From Brachionus manjavacas (Eukaryota; Rotifera; Eurotatoria; Ploima; Brachionidae), in NCBI GenBank assembly GCA_019054805.1, contig JAHQIY010000005.1, positions 4,447,501 to 4,511,500 of the forward strand: a DNA stretch of 64,000 bases. Reading direction: 5' to 3'. Position 1 is the stretch's first letter, and each line of letters opens with the position of its first letter. Positions 11,308-24,067 of this stretch are shown here, piece after piece. The position numbers and the translations under genes were made by a program. The notes under the pieces are model-generated. The model searched no databases. It saw only the letters and a list, made by a program, of their open reading frames with translations, and had not been told where the DNA came from.

Positions 11308-13278
11308 CTATGACAGCTGATGTGATTGATTGCTGCTCATCCAGCAATCAATGCCTGCTTTAAAGCTGTTAACATTAGGGGCTTCAACTAATTGATTTGG
11401 CAGTGAGTTCCATATGTTAGCGGTTCTGTTGAAAAAAAAGTTATCTCTATGTTGGAGCCTCGAAATTTCTTTGTGATATTTGAAGCAGTGACCTCTTCCT
11501 TGGATTTTGGTGACATTAAAATTGTTGCTTTTTTCAACCAATTCTATTCCATGCATGAACTTGTATAATTGAATTAGATCACCTCTTTTTCTTCTTTCCA
11601 CCAGATTTGGAATGTTTAAAGCCTTCAATCTGCTTTCATACGGTTTGTTTCTAATTGAAGAAACAAATTTCGTAGCTCTGCGTTGAATCCTCTCAAGATT
11701 CTCACAATCCGACTTAAGAAATGGAGACCATACAGGCACAGCAAATTCCAAAAGAGGACGAACAAAAGTTAAATACAATGATCTAAATAACTTACAATCA
11801 AAACGAGCGAATGATTTCCTGATGCGACCCAACATTTGATTTGCTTTGTTTGTAGCCTCTATCACTTGATTTTTCCATTTGAGATTTGTATTGAAGATAA
11901 CTCCAAGATCTCTTTCGGTTTCAGACGTTGATAACTGTTTACCATTAATAAAATAAGTGAATTTTTTGTTTTTATGACCGTAATGCATAACCACACATTT
12001 TGATGTGTTGAAGAGAAGAAGCCAATCTTGAGTCCACTTGAAAATTAAATCTAAATCTGATTGAAGTTTCACTGCGCTTATTTCTGATACCGTTTGCGAG
12101 AATATTTTTGTATCATCTGCATACATTTTGACAAAATTCTCTATTCCTTTTGGTAGATCATTGATATACAAAACGAACAAAAGTGGACCAATCACTGATC
12201 CTTGTGGTACACCGCTAAAAATCTCAACCCAATCCGACAAAATTTCACCTTGAACAACTCGTTGTCTTCTATTTTTCAAGAAAGCTTCAATCCATTTTAG
12301 TGTCAGACCATCAAAGCCATACGCTTTCAATTTAGCTATTAGTCGTCTGTGCGGAACAGTATCAAATGCTTTGGCAAAATCTAGCAGAATTACATCAACA
12401 GGAATACTTTTGTCTAGACTCATTGAGATGAAATCTAGAGTTTCAATAAGATTAGATGTACATGACTTTTTCCTGACAAATCCATGCTGTTCTTTAGATA
12501 TAATATTGTTCTTATAAAGATAGTCTTCCATTTTAGTTCTTATTATGCTTTCCATTATTTTGCACGGAATTGAAGTTAAAGACACGGGACGATAATTGCT
12601 GGCCGTTGATTTATCACCTTTTTTAAACAATGGAGTAATATTTGCTGATCTGAATTGTATTGGAAGCTGACTATTAGATAAAGACTTTCTGAAAATTAAA
12701 GTTAAAGGAACAGTAAAGGCTTCTGCACATTTTTTTAGCAATAGCGGATGAAGCTTGTCTACACCACATGATTTATTTTGATTAAGGTCTTGTAATTTTT
12801 TATAAACCAATTCATAACTAATATCTTTTGGTTCAATGTCAACATATTCTGAACAGTTTTCATTTAGTTCAGCTACAAAAGGTGGAAGCTCCCCATCTTG
12901 TTCAATAACAAAAACATCTTGAAAACATTTATTTAGTAGATTTGATATCTCTTTCGGTTCTTGCGTTAATTCATTGTTTGACTTCTTTAATACTTTGATT
13001 GATTCTCTGATTACTTGTTGATCATTTAGATATTTGTATAATAATTTTGGATTCTTCTTAGCTTTATCCACTAAATTTTGTTCATAAGTTAGTCTGGCTC
13101 TTTTTATTTCCGAAGAAACTAATTTACAGATACTTTTGTAATCATTATAAAGATTCATATCCTTCCAGTTACATGAACAGTTCCTGTATCTAAGATTTTT
13201 CTTATTCCTAATTAAGATTTTGAGATCATCTTTTATCCAAGGTTTTGAGATACTTTTCTTTTTAGAGCCATCTGTCAC
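11308..13278 (-). pseudogene. LINE ORF2: reverse transcriptase and C-terminal part (open frame)
   Basis: A 656-residue open frame. RT motifs are intact: 'ITPLFKKGD' and 'NYRPVSLTS', then 'ILLDFAKAFDTVPH' (motif A), 'SGVPQGSVIGPLLFVLYIN' (motif B), and 'MYADDTKIF' (motif C) with both catalytic aspartates. The tail has the usual 'FVRPLLEFAVPVWSPFL', 'LERIQRRATKFV', 'RRKRGDLIQLYK' and 'NRTANIWNSLP' segments. Only the upstream linker and endonuclease are frameshifted: the break at ~13275 looks like a single-base slip, because the protein continues in the other frame. A recent insertion is likely. It is called a pseudogene because ORF2 as a whole is broken. Confidence 0.85.
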
Positions 13279-14275
13279 TGGAATGAATCGATTACTTCGC
13301 TGACATAGAAAATAAACTCATTGTACATTTCCTGAATATTTAAATTCTCAAATAAGTGCACCCAATCAATATTTGATAAAAAATCAGAAATTTTTTCAAA
13401 GTCAGCTTTACTATAAAGAAATTTTTCAATAATATATGATTCCTTACTAACCTTGTTTTTGAGAACAAAATTGAAAAAGATGACCAGATGTCCTTTATTA
13501 ATGTTACCAAGCACAAATTTTGTATCGATTGCATACACACTGCCAGACTGAGTCGTGAAAATCAAATCCAAAGTGTTGACAGCTTTTTCGTTTGACATTT
13601 GAAATGTTGGAACATTTACATGCTGATATAAAAAGTGTCGCTTAGCGTCTCGCTGAATTTATGTTCGATGCCATTTTCGTTTAAGATTTCTGAAACACAG
13701 CCATTTGACCAGATGATCGATGGAAAGTTAAAATCACCCATTATTAGAATATCCTTAAAACCTCTTTCATCCACATAGTCTTTAGCTTGTTTGAAGACTA
13801 AATCAAAATCGTTCATATCAACAAAATCGTTTGGCCTATAAAGACAGCCAACTAAATACTTTTCACAGTTAAAGTTAACAACTACCCAAATTTGTTCTAT
13901 TTTACTTAAATTAAAACCTGCATCATTTAATTCAAATGAATCGATATTTTCATCAATGTAGAGGCATACACCCCCGCCTCTGCGTCCATCACTTCTGTCC
14001 TTTCTGTACAAATTGTATCCTTTAATGTTTGCATTTGAGTTGCTCTTAAACCAAGTCTCACTAACTGCCACAATTTGTGGACTATATGTTTCAATAACAA
14101 CACTGAATTCATCGAGTTTATTGTCCAAAGAAGTAGCATTTAAATACATACATTTTAAAGATTCGAGATTATCCACACGTGATGACGCTTTTGATGAACT
14201 ATTATTGCTTCTTGAATTTGACGATCTGATTTCCACGGATGCCATATCGAAAGGGCGAGTCTTGTGAAAGACCAT
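13275..14275 (-). pseudogene. LINE ORF2: endonuclease region, frameshifted
   Basis: Two minus-strand frames (13616-14275 and 13275-13598) make up the AP-endonuclease and linker. Recognisable motifs are 'YLNATSLDNKLDEF', 'VSETWF', 'RRGGGVCLYID', 'GCLYRPND' and 'IMGDFNFPS' (the GDFN motif). The expected terminal S-D-H appears as K-G-H, so the last catalytic Asp is lost. A frame change at ~13600-13620 and another at ~13275 separate the endonuclease from the RT. Confidence 0.8.
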
Positions 14276-14959
14276 TATTTGCTTCGTTTCTTTGTTTCCT
14301 CAATTCATAGTCTAAAGCTCTTTCGGTTTCAGTCAAATCTGGACTAAGATAAATAGATTTGAAATTATTTGAATCTCGCAACTTTTTGGCTGCTAGGAGT
14401 AGTGGATTTCTGTTTGCTTCTTCTTTGAGTTCTACTAGAATTGGGCCTGGTTTACTTTGGTCTTTCGATCTCAAGCGTCTTGAATACGCTGGCTTGACAT
14501 CACCTTTTCCAATAGTGATCAAAATTTGTTTGATTTTTCTTCATCTTCTGCCCTCCTGTCTGTTAGAATCTCTTTCTTTGATTCTGGCACACCATAAATG
14601 ATCACATTTTTTTTTCTTTTGATTCTTTCATTCATTTCGCTGATGGTTGCATTTGCTACAGCTATCTGATCGGCTGGTTTTTTTGCATTTTTTGTCCCTT
14701 GTTTTACAACTTGAACCCACTGACTACTGATGTTGGATGAGTTTGCTGTTTTATTTGCTGCTGCCAATTCAGATTTCAATTTGTTTATTTCAATGTCTTT
14801 CTCAATTTCTCTTTCCTCTAGATGTTTCACATGATTTGAAAGCTCCAGGACGAATTTCGAAATATTACCGCACCATTCATGCAAAGTTTTTGAATGCCCA
14901 GATACGGTACCCTGTCCAAACGTTGGCCAGTTTGTTTCAAGCAAAAAATTTGAGTCCAT
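14202..14959 (-). pseudogene. LINE ORF1, frameshifted
   Basis: Two overlapping frames (14519-14959 and 14202-14522) form one ORF1 broken near 14520. The first half has a coiled coil (~35-75, 'HVKHLEEREIEKDIEINKL'), then a basic segment 'KRKKNVIIYGVPES' typical of the RRM-like start of LINE ORF1 RNA-binding domains. The second half is basic ('KPAYSRRLRSKDQSKPGP'). It is expected to bind element RNA in intact copies. It overlaps the start of the endonuclease frame. Confidence 0.7.
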
Positions 14960-15080
14960 TTGACAAAAACTGCGTGCTTTTTATTTATTTTGGCTTACTT
15001 GTGCTTTTTTTTTTCCTTACTTTTGGCTTACGTGTGCTTATATTTTGGTGTGTTCTTTTTTAGTGTAATAATGGAAAATT

Positions 15081-15084
<4 letters not shown>

Positions 15085-15119
<35 letters not shown>
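15085..15119. repeat. 35-base poly-T tract
   Basis: An uninterrupted run of T just beyond the 5' end of the minus-strand LINE. It could mark the junction of another retrocopy's poly(A) tail or simple slippage. Confidence 0.9.
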
Positions 15120-15121
<2 letters not shown>

Positions 15122-15414
15122 TTAATTTAAATATTTCAATGTTAGGCTTTATTAAATATTTTTTTTTTATTTTAAAACAATTTTATAAATTTTTAGTTTT
15201 TATTTTTAATAATGATTTTATAAAATTAAATAAATGAAGTGTTACTCGTTCTTTGATGGTATGACTACTAGTCTGTTGATTAACCTTGAAAATGAAAATG
15301 AAAATTAATGATCACCAAATGGCTAATCAAATAATTTGTGAAAAAAAATTTGACAAAAATCAAAAAAAAAAATTTGGGATAAGATCTTATTTTTTGTGAT
15401 CAGGTAAAAATAAG
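15120..15414. other. AT-rich spacer
   Basis: No feature seen between the LINE 5' end and the next LINE remnant. Confidence 0.4.
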
Positions 15415-16370
15415 AACAGTAGAAGATTGGAACTAGGCCAAGTGCCAAAATCTTGGAAAATAGCAAGTATAACCATGATCCCCAAGAAAACACCTCTCAC
15501 TCAGACCCTAACAACTATCGTTCAATTAGCATGGCAAGTTGCTTTGGAAAGTTACTTGGACGTATCATCTTCACTAGAATATATAATTTTCTTAAGAACA
15601 AAAGTTTAATAATATGAACAATCAGAATTTAGAAAACATAGACGCACTACAGATAATCTTTACTTTCTTATTCAAAAAGTTACAGAGTCCTTTAATAGAA
15701 AGAAGAAGGTATGTTGTATATTTCTAAAGCTTTTGATAGAGTTTGCTATATTTATTAATAAGAATTAAACTACCTTCTTATCTTATCTATTGGATAAGAT
15801 CGTTTCTGCATTAAAGATCTTTTAAAGTAAAGTAAATGGTCATCTAGGTGAAATTAATGATAGCAATTTAAATAAAAAGGAAAAAGTCAAATTCTTAGGA
15901 ATCACATTTTTTAACATTTTTAAATTTTGTCCGATGGTGGATGAATTAAAAGAGCGCCGTAATTCAAGGCTTAACTTAATAAAATATCTCTCAAATAGAA
16001 AATGGGGTCTAAAACCAAAAACATAGGTAATCTTTACAAATCCTTAATAGGATCAATCTTGGATTATTCTTTTCCTTATTTAAATTCAATCTCAAAAACT
16101 AACATCAAAAAATACAAGTTATTCAAAATTAAGTAGTTCGATCTATTTTGAAGCTAAAATATGATACCCCCTCCTACATTATACACCAAGAGGCCTTCAA
16201 TAAACTAAATCTACTAACAATTTCAAATCGACTTTTTGAGTTGAGTGAGAAATATGTCGCGAAAAGATTGAGTCATTCTGTTCGACTGGTCGTCAGACTG
16301 GTGGAACAATATAGAGAAGGTTTCAAATCAAGATATATCGAATGTCCAACTCCATTGTGTAATTGCTACC
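15415..16370 (+). pseudogene. Degenerate LINE reverse-transcriptase remnant
   Basis: Scattered pieces of one plus-strand LINE ORF2 in changing frames: 'LGQVPKSWKIASITMIPKK' (the usual segment before RT motif 1), then a shifted piece corresponding to 'NYRSISMASCFGKLL', then 'RRTTDNLYFLIQKV' and 'ISKAFDRV' (motif A context). After deleted or scrambled sequence, 'SLIGSILDYSFPYL' and a C-terminal tail follow (16148-16370). Many stops and shifts show old decay. It is a different LINE lineage from the element at 11.2-15.1 kb, judged by the motif wording. Confidence 0.65.
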
Positions 16371-16489
16371 TAGTAATTTCTTCTTTTTTTTTCCTGAACT
16401 ATTAAATATATAAACATGTCTTACCTCTAGTTATTTCAACATGTCGTTTTTAATTCTCTTTCGACTTATTTATCTTTTTTTTTTTTTTA

Positions 16490-17065
16490 GAAACTTCAGT
16501 AAAGAGTGGATTTATAAGCTCAAATTGAACTGTGACAGCATTTCTCTGCACCATTCCAAACACTTCTTTATTAATACCTGATATTTTAAATATTTCAATT
16601 TTTAAACAGTCCGTGTAACAATTTTACCTACAAAGGTTTGAGACCCTGGTCTATATTTGGAAAAATCAACTTTTGAGTCATCTTTATGCATTGGTGATCC
16701 ATTTGCTCATTTTCATATTTTGGGTAAAATTCATCCGATTTAATTAAAATTTTAAACAAAGGTTTTGATAATGTTTTAGATTTTGAAAAATTTTTTGGTA
16801 TAAAAACATCAATTATTTCTGGTTCAACTGATTTTTTAATCTAATTTACACAAATACTTTTCTACATTTAAATAGCTAACAAACCGATTTAATGAACGCA
16901 TTTCATATGTAATATATTTTGAACATGACATAATAAAGTCTTTTTAATTAATTAGCTTATGTTTCCTTGAAATATGCTACTTAACACCCCTTTCATTCTT
17001 CAAGAGAAGCACAAGTGGACCGTGTTTGCTCAGAGTTTTCTCTGCAAAAATCATAGGAATCCTCA
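16490..17065 (-). pseudogene. Unrecognised decayed coding sequence
   Basis: On the minus strand, coding-like segments follow one another with frame shifts and stops: 'EKTLSKHGPLVLLLKNERGVK' (near 17050), 'YEMRSLNRFVSYLNVEKYL' (near 16900), 'PEIIDVFIPKNFSKSKTLS', 'PMHKDDSKVDFSKYRPGSQT', 'FVGKIVTRTV', and finally 'GINKEVFGMVQRNAVTVQFE' with a basic tail ending about 16490. Amino-acid composition is balanced, unlike random AT-rich ORFs. I do not recognise the family. It may be a transposon protein or a gene relic. Confidence 0.4.
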
Positions 17066-20000
17066 AAAAATAATAAAATAAAGCTGAATAAAATGCAAAA
17101 AAACAGTTAAACAAGAGTTTATTTTTAAAAATTAGCTTTTACTCCTTCAACTTTAAAAATATTAATAAAACGCGTTGATACATTAAGAAATTAAATTATC
17201 ACATTTGAATTTATGACGCATTAACAATAAACCCAGAAGTGTTTACTGGATTCATTTATTCAAATATTTTTTATATGAATTAAAATTTTTATTCAGTTTA
17301 AGCAGGATTTATTTCAGAATTTTATGTATAAAAAATAAATATTTAGTAGCTTGGTTTATTTATGAAAATTCAAAATTTTTAATTTTTCTTCTACTTTAAC
17401 AAACTGGACTTAGTTAAGATTTAATTTAACAATTAGAACAAAAAGAGTTTATTAAATCTTGATAGTTGTTCAAAAAAGACAAAATTAAATTTCTATTTTT
17501 TTATCTTTTTGTTTTACGACCTTAACAAATTTTCTTAAGCATTTTTCTAAGCAAGATAAAAATAAAAGGATTACTCATTTGATATTAAGATATTACTTTT
17601 TACAGTCAGTTAAATTATTATTTTAATTAAGCAATCATGTTTTTGAATAAAAATTTATCAAATTTTTTCTTTGATAAAATTCAAATATTTATTTAAAGGT
17701 TTGAAGTGTATTTAAATTTTCTTTAATTTAATTTTTTTCTTCGATGTTTAACAACTCTTAATACTCCATATCTTTAGCAAATAAATTTTTGATAAATAGA
17801 AAAAAATTCTAAAAGATAACTTTTCATTTACAACTATTTTTTTCAATCAGCTGATTATTAGTAAAAAAGTAAAATATTTTATTTCTTTTATTATTTTTCA
17901 AAAAAATTCAATTTACAAGCATTTTTAGAAAGTTTTTATTTCGGTCACTTTGAAAATCTGATAAATTAATTTTTTATCATTTAATTGTAAGCTAAAACAG
18001 TAAATTTGGGCATAATTTTTTTTTAAATAATGTAATAAAATTATTTAAGCTAATGGTTTATTTTAAATTAAGTTAAGTAAAAAATATTTTATGCTAATTA
18101 TAATTTTTTATCGTTTTTTATCCTAAGAATTTAAGGATAAAAGAAAGCTTTATTCATTATTAGTCTTAACGCAACTATATCTCAGTAAATTTTCTTATGT
18201 TTATGAATTAAGTTATTAATTTTAGCTATTCTAAGTTTTTTTCCAATTTCTTAAGATTTCATTGACTTTAGATTTCCCCTAAATCCGACATTTCTTTTCA
18301 GCTTCAACTTGTTCAAATTTTTTATTTTTTTACTAAAGAAATAAAATTTAAAAAAATGGGACAAACTTAAGAAAAACATCGTGGTATTTTAACTAAAACA
18401 TAAGAACGTTTAGCACATCCATTGAAAATGAGCTTGTTTTTAATACTTTCATTTAGTATCATTTCGTGTTTATTTCTTAGTCTGCAGAATTGTTTGTCCT
18501 TTTGTTTCCCATTCTTCTATCAAAGAAATATCTCCCCAATTGCATGGAAAAAGAGGATTGTTTGTTTCTATCAAAAATTTAAGTAATGACTTTGGTTTAA
18601 GATAAATTAATTATTTTATCAAACATGCTGAATGTTGAAGACATGAAAGGACATAAAAAGACAAAATATTCTGTCGACACAAAATTGCGGCACTTTAATA
18701 AAACATAAAAAAAAACATAGAAGACAAATTTCAAGGCAATATCAATTTCATAGAACTAATTATTATAGATAGTGATAATATTTTCATAAAATTTTTTTTT
18801 TATGGAACAATTTCATGTCATGGATGGTTTAAAAAAAAGTGTGGATATGGTAGTAAAATTAGTAAAAGAATTTAATTCAAGTTTTCAATTCCGCTGTATC
18901 AATTTTGCAACTCTTTTTTGCAAGAGGACTTTTTGAAGATTATTTCATGGTGTAATTTTAATCCTCAATCACTCAACTCTTGTTTTCTTTTTTTTCTTTC
19001 TTTCCTTCAAACCAAAGACAAAAAATATTAACTTTATTTTTATATACATTAATTATATTTTTTATTTTTGAATATAATTTTTTCAGAAATAGCATTGGCA
19101 TTTTAAATTGTTTTAATTAATCTTGATCAATGAACAAATTTCGCTTTTTTTAATACCAAGTCTTCTTTTGGAAATATGACATCTCCTTACTCCGAACGTT
19201 CAAAAATTCTAAATGAAGCTATAATAACATCATCAGCATCAAATTTGAATTTGAATTCAAAATAAAAAAAAGCCTCGCTAATTTTTTTATTCAAAATAAA
19301 ATTGAGATAATTAGTGATTTTTTTTTATAGAATTAGATAAATAAATTTTTAATTTTTTTATTTGTAAAAATTCTGATCGAGCAATAGATCCTTCAGAAAA
19401 AAAATTTAAACAAGTAAAAATTAATAAATAGTTTATCTAAATTTTCATCTTTATTTGAAAGAGAGAAAAAAGAAAATAGGAGGTTGAGCTTAATAGAGAA
19501 AAAAAGAAGAAATTACTTGTTTATGGTAAAAAAATCATCCAAAACTCCTCTGCAATTACAGAGAAAATCAATAGGATTGAGACTCTAAGTTATATTCACT
19601 TTTTCTAACCCGAACCTGACCTAATGCCTAGCGAGCTCATCTAGTCTATGGTCAATTTTTAGTAGGGAAAGTTGATGTCAACCATCATGGCTTAGGATTT
19701 CAATGGATGTGTCAGATATAAGTTTTAGTATGCTTATCAAGCTGAGTTTTGGGTGACTTGAATTTGACAGATTTAGTCTTCCGAAAGTTTATTTAAGTTT
19801 AATGCATGGAAAATAGTTGTCTAAAATGGATTCAAATTAGCGATTATATATTGTGGGTATGGCTTGTTTGCTGATTCCCCATTATGAGTTTGAGAGAATT
19901 TTTATAATGTTTAGAATTAGAAAGCATTATGACCTAATACTTGCACGAGAGATTTATAATGTAGTTACATTTTCTCCAGTGACATTTTCCATTTCAAACA

Positions 20001-20074
20001 AGCCAAACTTCAAAAATTCAATTTTTTTTTAAATATGTGTTTATTTTATTTTCTAAGTTGCCTATATTACCAAA
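17066..20074. other. Gene desert
   Basis: About 3 kb of AT-rich sequence with no supported coding region or repeat. The stretch 19560-19980 on the minus strand may be heavily decayed downstream sequence of the LINE RT fragment that follows, but no motif can be named. Confidence 0.4.
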
Positions 20075-20220
20075 AATAAATAAGGTAACAAGATCATAGT
20101 CGAATAAAAGTGAAAAGTTTTTATTTGGACTGTCTCTTTTTGAAATATCAGTTTTGTAGACATTGAACAGAACAGGACTAAGAACTGAGCCTGGTGTGAC
20201 ACCTGTCTCAATGGGGTTAT
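20075..20220 (-). pseudogene. LINE reverse-transcriptase fragment (motifs B-C)
   Basis: The minus-strand frame reads GVTPGSVLSPVLFNVYKTDI, a variant of the RT motif B 'GVPQGSVLSPLLFN-Y-ND'. About 20 residues on comes 'LLFDYDLVTLFI' where the catalytic 'Y/FADD' should be. Loss of the YADD sequence makes it an inactive fossil. The frame is open for about 50 residues. Confidence 0.65.
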
Positions 20221-23200
20221 TTATATTTTATTCTATATATTTTGGTTTCTATGTATCTGATTCAGTGAAAATTTTCCTATAAGAAATTATTTCTATGTAT
20301 TTTTTTCTACATTTGGAACCCCCCATCCCCCCCCCCCCAATACTGCACAAGAACAGAGATTTCTGACAAGAAAAAAGAAAAGAACAAAAAGGACATAAAA
20401 GAATAAAAACAAAAAACAAGCTGATCATCAATAGCTCTTTAGTCATGTTTAAAAACTTTTGAAGAATATTAATATTTTTTTCGTTAAAAGAACGATTTTT
20501 TGTTCTTTAGGAAAAAAATACATAGAAAATTTAAAAAAAAAGTGTATTTTGTTAAAAAGTATCTATGCTATTGAAAAGTCATTAAGTTGAAATAACATTT
20601 ACACTTAAAATAAACCTTTTTTTACTTATAATTAATCTTGCTTTTAAAAAAAGCAAAAAAACATTTGAATTTAAAGTATATTAATTATTTTAAATAAAAG
20701 GCTATAACTGCGAATTTTAAAGAGAAAAGTTTTTTTTTATTAATTTTAGCTTAAAATATGCTAATATTATATAATTATAATTTATGAGGCAGTCAGTTTT
20801 TATTTTAAAAGAGTTTCGGGAATTTGAAGTGAAAAGAAAATTTCCGAATAATCAAAACAAATTTATTCTATAAAATAATGTTAAAAATAGTAAAATTAGT
20901 TTCTTCTATCTAATTTTACGATTCATTAGAAACTTAAAAAATTAAAATAAAATTCAAAATTTATATTAAAATTAACTATTTTGTTAAATTTTTTATCAAC
21001 CTTTATTCAAGTCTGAAAAATTTATCAGATAATCTTTTTTTAATCTAGCTAGTCTTGCTGTAGCTTATATATATTATTATATATTATTATTATTATTATT
21101 AATCACTTTTAAGGAGCTTAAAAATTACTAGAAACCAGAGCAAAAATAACATCTTTAATAATGAATTCTTTGGCAATTTTTCTATAATTCTTTTTTCTAT
21201 CTTGATTTGGTCTTTACTTTACATTTTCCTCAATAATATTATGATATTGATTAGAAAAATTTTGAAATCAACTTTGACTGAGTACGCATTTTTAAACCTT
21301 TTAAAATGTTAAATCACTAAAACATTTTTTTCCATTTTATTTGTTTAATCTAAAACGCGTCTACATTTTAGTATTTTCATGATTTTATGTTTTGAGTATC
21401 GCATTTTTTTTGATGGGAAGATACTTCATGGTATTTTTCGCCATTTTTGAATAATAAATAATTAATTAATTAAACCTTCAAATTCGATTCTATTTTTATT
21501 GTCAAAATTTAGTCTAGCAATTTTTAATTTTTGCATTTAAGTTATTCTTGTAGTAAATTTATTGTCTCAGAACAATAAAAAACATCTACTTAGCTCTAAA
21601 GAACATTTTCTTCATTAAACCAACTAAGATTTTATTAAAGAAGTTGTTAAAAAATTAAAAAATATTTTTTAAAAGACATAAAACTGGCCACTGTTAACTT
21701 AATAGATGCAATCTAAGCTGAAGTTAAAATCATGAGGCTAAGTAAAATGATATTTTGAAGCGATTATCACGTAAAAAATTTATAAATATGGGCTAATCTG
21801 AATATTTTGAAAAACTTTTGGATCAATTTAGACATATTATAAAATATTCTGATTTAATTAGAATAATTTATTAATATATGCCAAATAGTTTTCTTTTAAA
21901 GGAAAAGTAAAAATAAGATTTTTCGATAATTACATTGCTAATATATTATTTTATTTTCTACTCAACATAAATGAACTATAAGCTCTATATGGAGAACCAA
22001 TTTCATATTTTTGTTTGTATCATTAACTTAGTCCAAATAAAGCATTTGAATAATTTATCTTTTTCTACTCTCTTTTGGCCTAACTCCATATCATAGATTA
22101 TAATATAAATTTATTTTATTATTTTTCTCTTTTCTAAAATGGGGTCACTTTTTTCCAGCTTCTGTTTTCTAATTAATACGAATTCATTCAAATCGGTTCT
22201 AACGACGCCATTAATTTTGACCCATTTCACCTTTCGATTAATTGGGCCCAATTTTGTTGCCTAATTTTTCAAACCTTTATATTAAGCATCAAAACGCCGC
22301 TTTTAATCTAGGCCTATGTTAAGCTTTTTTTTTGCTAAAATAATTTTTTTGTTATCTATTCAAACCATAAAACATCAAATTTGGTCTAAATCTTAAAGTC
22401 TGCTGTTCATTAAGCATAATGAATAAATTATTTAAATTACTGTTCAAATATTTGTAAATAATTATTTTTCGCGAAGCTTTTTTGAATTAAGACTGGCAAG
22501 GAAAATTTTTAAATGACTTTTTTAACAATTTTTTTTTAGCTTTTATATTTAAAAGGAAGCTTAGTAGAAAATATTTTTTTAAAATATTTTAAATGAATAT
22601 TTTATTTTTTTAATTTGGAAATTTAATCAAGGCATAAAAATCAAAAATTAAATATAAGCTTATCTGGAATCTTTTTAGATCTTTTAATCAGCGTTTGTTT
22701 AAGATATGTTTTTTCTTAAATTTTCGTACAGATAGTTGCGTTTTATATTAATTTAATCAACAAAGTGTGAATTAAAAAAAAAAACAAGTAAAGAATAAGC
22801 CGCTTGACTTTGACTGCAATTTCCTTTCTATTTAGATTCAGTTTTTATGAATAAAATACCCAAGTGAGAGCTTTTATAAGATTTTAATTATTGGTACTGA
22901 ATCAAATATGGAAAATTATCTTATCTAATTTTAAAGCTTTATATGTTTTTTTAAATAAATGCAATTTTGGTGATCTTCTTATATAACTTTGAACGGAAAG
23001 ATAAAATTTTCTCATGTTTTTTGTTTTATCATAGTGTGTATATCAAATATGCTTAGGTGTTGCCTCGGGAAGATTACTCATGTTATTTGAAATTTCACAT
23101 TTTAAAATAAAATAAATTATACAAAAATTCTATTTCCATTTTATTTTTTTAATAATACGAAACTCATTTTTTTCACTGCAAGCTTATTCATTACAGGCAT

Positions 23201-24067
23201 TTAAACAGTCTTTAAATTTATGTTCTATTTAAATTTAAAATTTCTTCATTTTATTTAAATTTTTTTTTGGGTTTTCTTCATCTTCCAAAAAGCGCTTTTT
23301 TCGAAATAAATAATTATCATATTCAAGTCAAAGAATTTTTAATTTTTGGGCAATTTTATTCATTAAAATTAATAGCTAGATAAAGAAGCATGACTGAGGA
23401 TAATAAATGAGGGAAAATTTTGGTTGTTTAATTGCCATTTTAAAATAAATCAAGAAAAAATTTGAAAGCTTCGTGCTTTGAATAAACTAAAAAATCAAAT
23501 CGACAAGGTAATTTTATAAATTCGTAAGCAAACATCTTATGAAAACACAAAAAATCATTGAACAATTCTGAAAGCAACATATTTACTTCTTTGGTAACAA
23601 TTTTTTGACTCGATCCAATCTGTAATTTCAAAATTTTCATTATTCAATTAGGCAACAAAACATAAAAATCTAAAAATTCACTTTAATTCGCGCATAGAAT
23701 GAGAATTTGTTTTATTTTTTTTAAATTAATTTAAATTTTTCATACCTTTTAAGTTCTAATGAGTTGCTTGACAAATGAACTTAATGTTTTAAAAACAATT
23801 TTCTCTTGATCTTTCCAAACTCAATTTTTAAGTCCTCAAAATAAGAATTTAAAGAGTTGAAAAGAAAAAAGAAAATTTACAAAAGAAAATTTTTCGCTTT
23901 TTTTTCTAGATGATTTATTCAAACTGATAAAAAATCTCAATTTTTTTTGTTGTTTTCATTTTTTTCTCCTCATTATTGAATGTGCTAAGTGCTTATTGGC
24001 ATCGATGAACTCAGTATGATTAGTCCTAAATAATTACATCTTGACCAGCACTATTTAACAGTTTACA
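20221..24067. other. Gene desert with simple repeats
   Basis: About 3.8 kb without a supported gene. A 12-base poly-C run lies at 20327-20338 and an (ATT)n microsatellite at about 21068-21103. A minus-strand 66-residue ORF at 23440-23640 has a plausible composition but no recognisable motif. The region 22140-22330 is slightly less AT-rich but not coding in any frame I read. Confidence 0.4.
21068..21103. repeat. (ATT)n microsatellite
   Basis: Tandem TAT/ATT trinucleotide run seen directly. Confidence 0.85.

Larger units (their letters stand above)
11245..15084 (-). mobile_element. Nearly full-length CR1/L2-like non-LTR retrotransposon
   Basis: The minus-strand element has its 5' region near 15.0 kb and its 3' end at a (TAG)6 tract (11245-11262, read as (CTA)n on the element strand). 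It carries an ORF1 with coiled coil and RNA-binding-like segment, then an ORF2 with apurinic endonuclease, reverse transcriptase and a conserved C-terminal region. The order and motifs fit the CR1/L2/Rex group of jockey-superfamily LINEs. Several frameshifts break ORF1 and the endonuclease while the RT frame is open. No clear target-site duplication was found. Confidence 0.85.

Noticed and set aside
23440-23640. 66-residue minus-strand ORF in a gene desert
   Set aside because: Composition is passable but there is no motif, splice context or promoter to support it.
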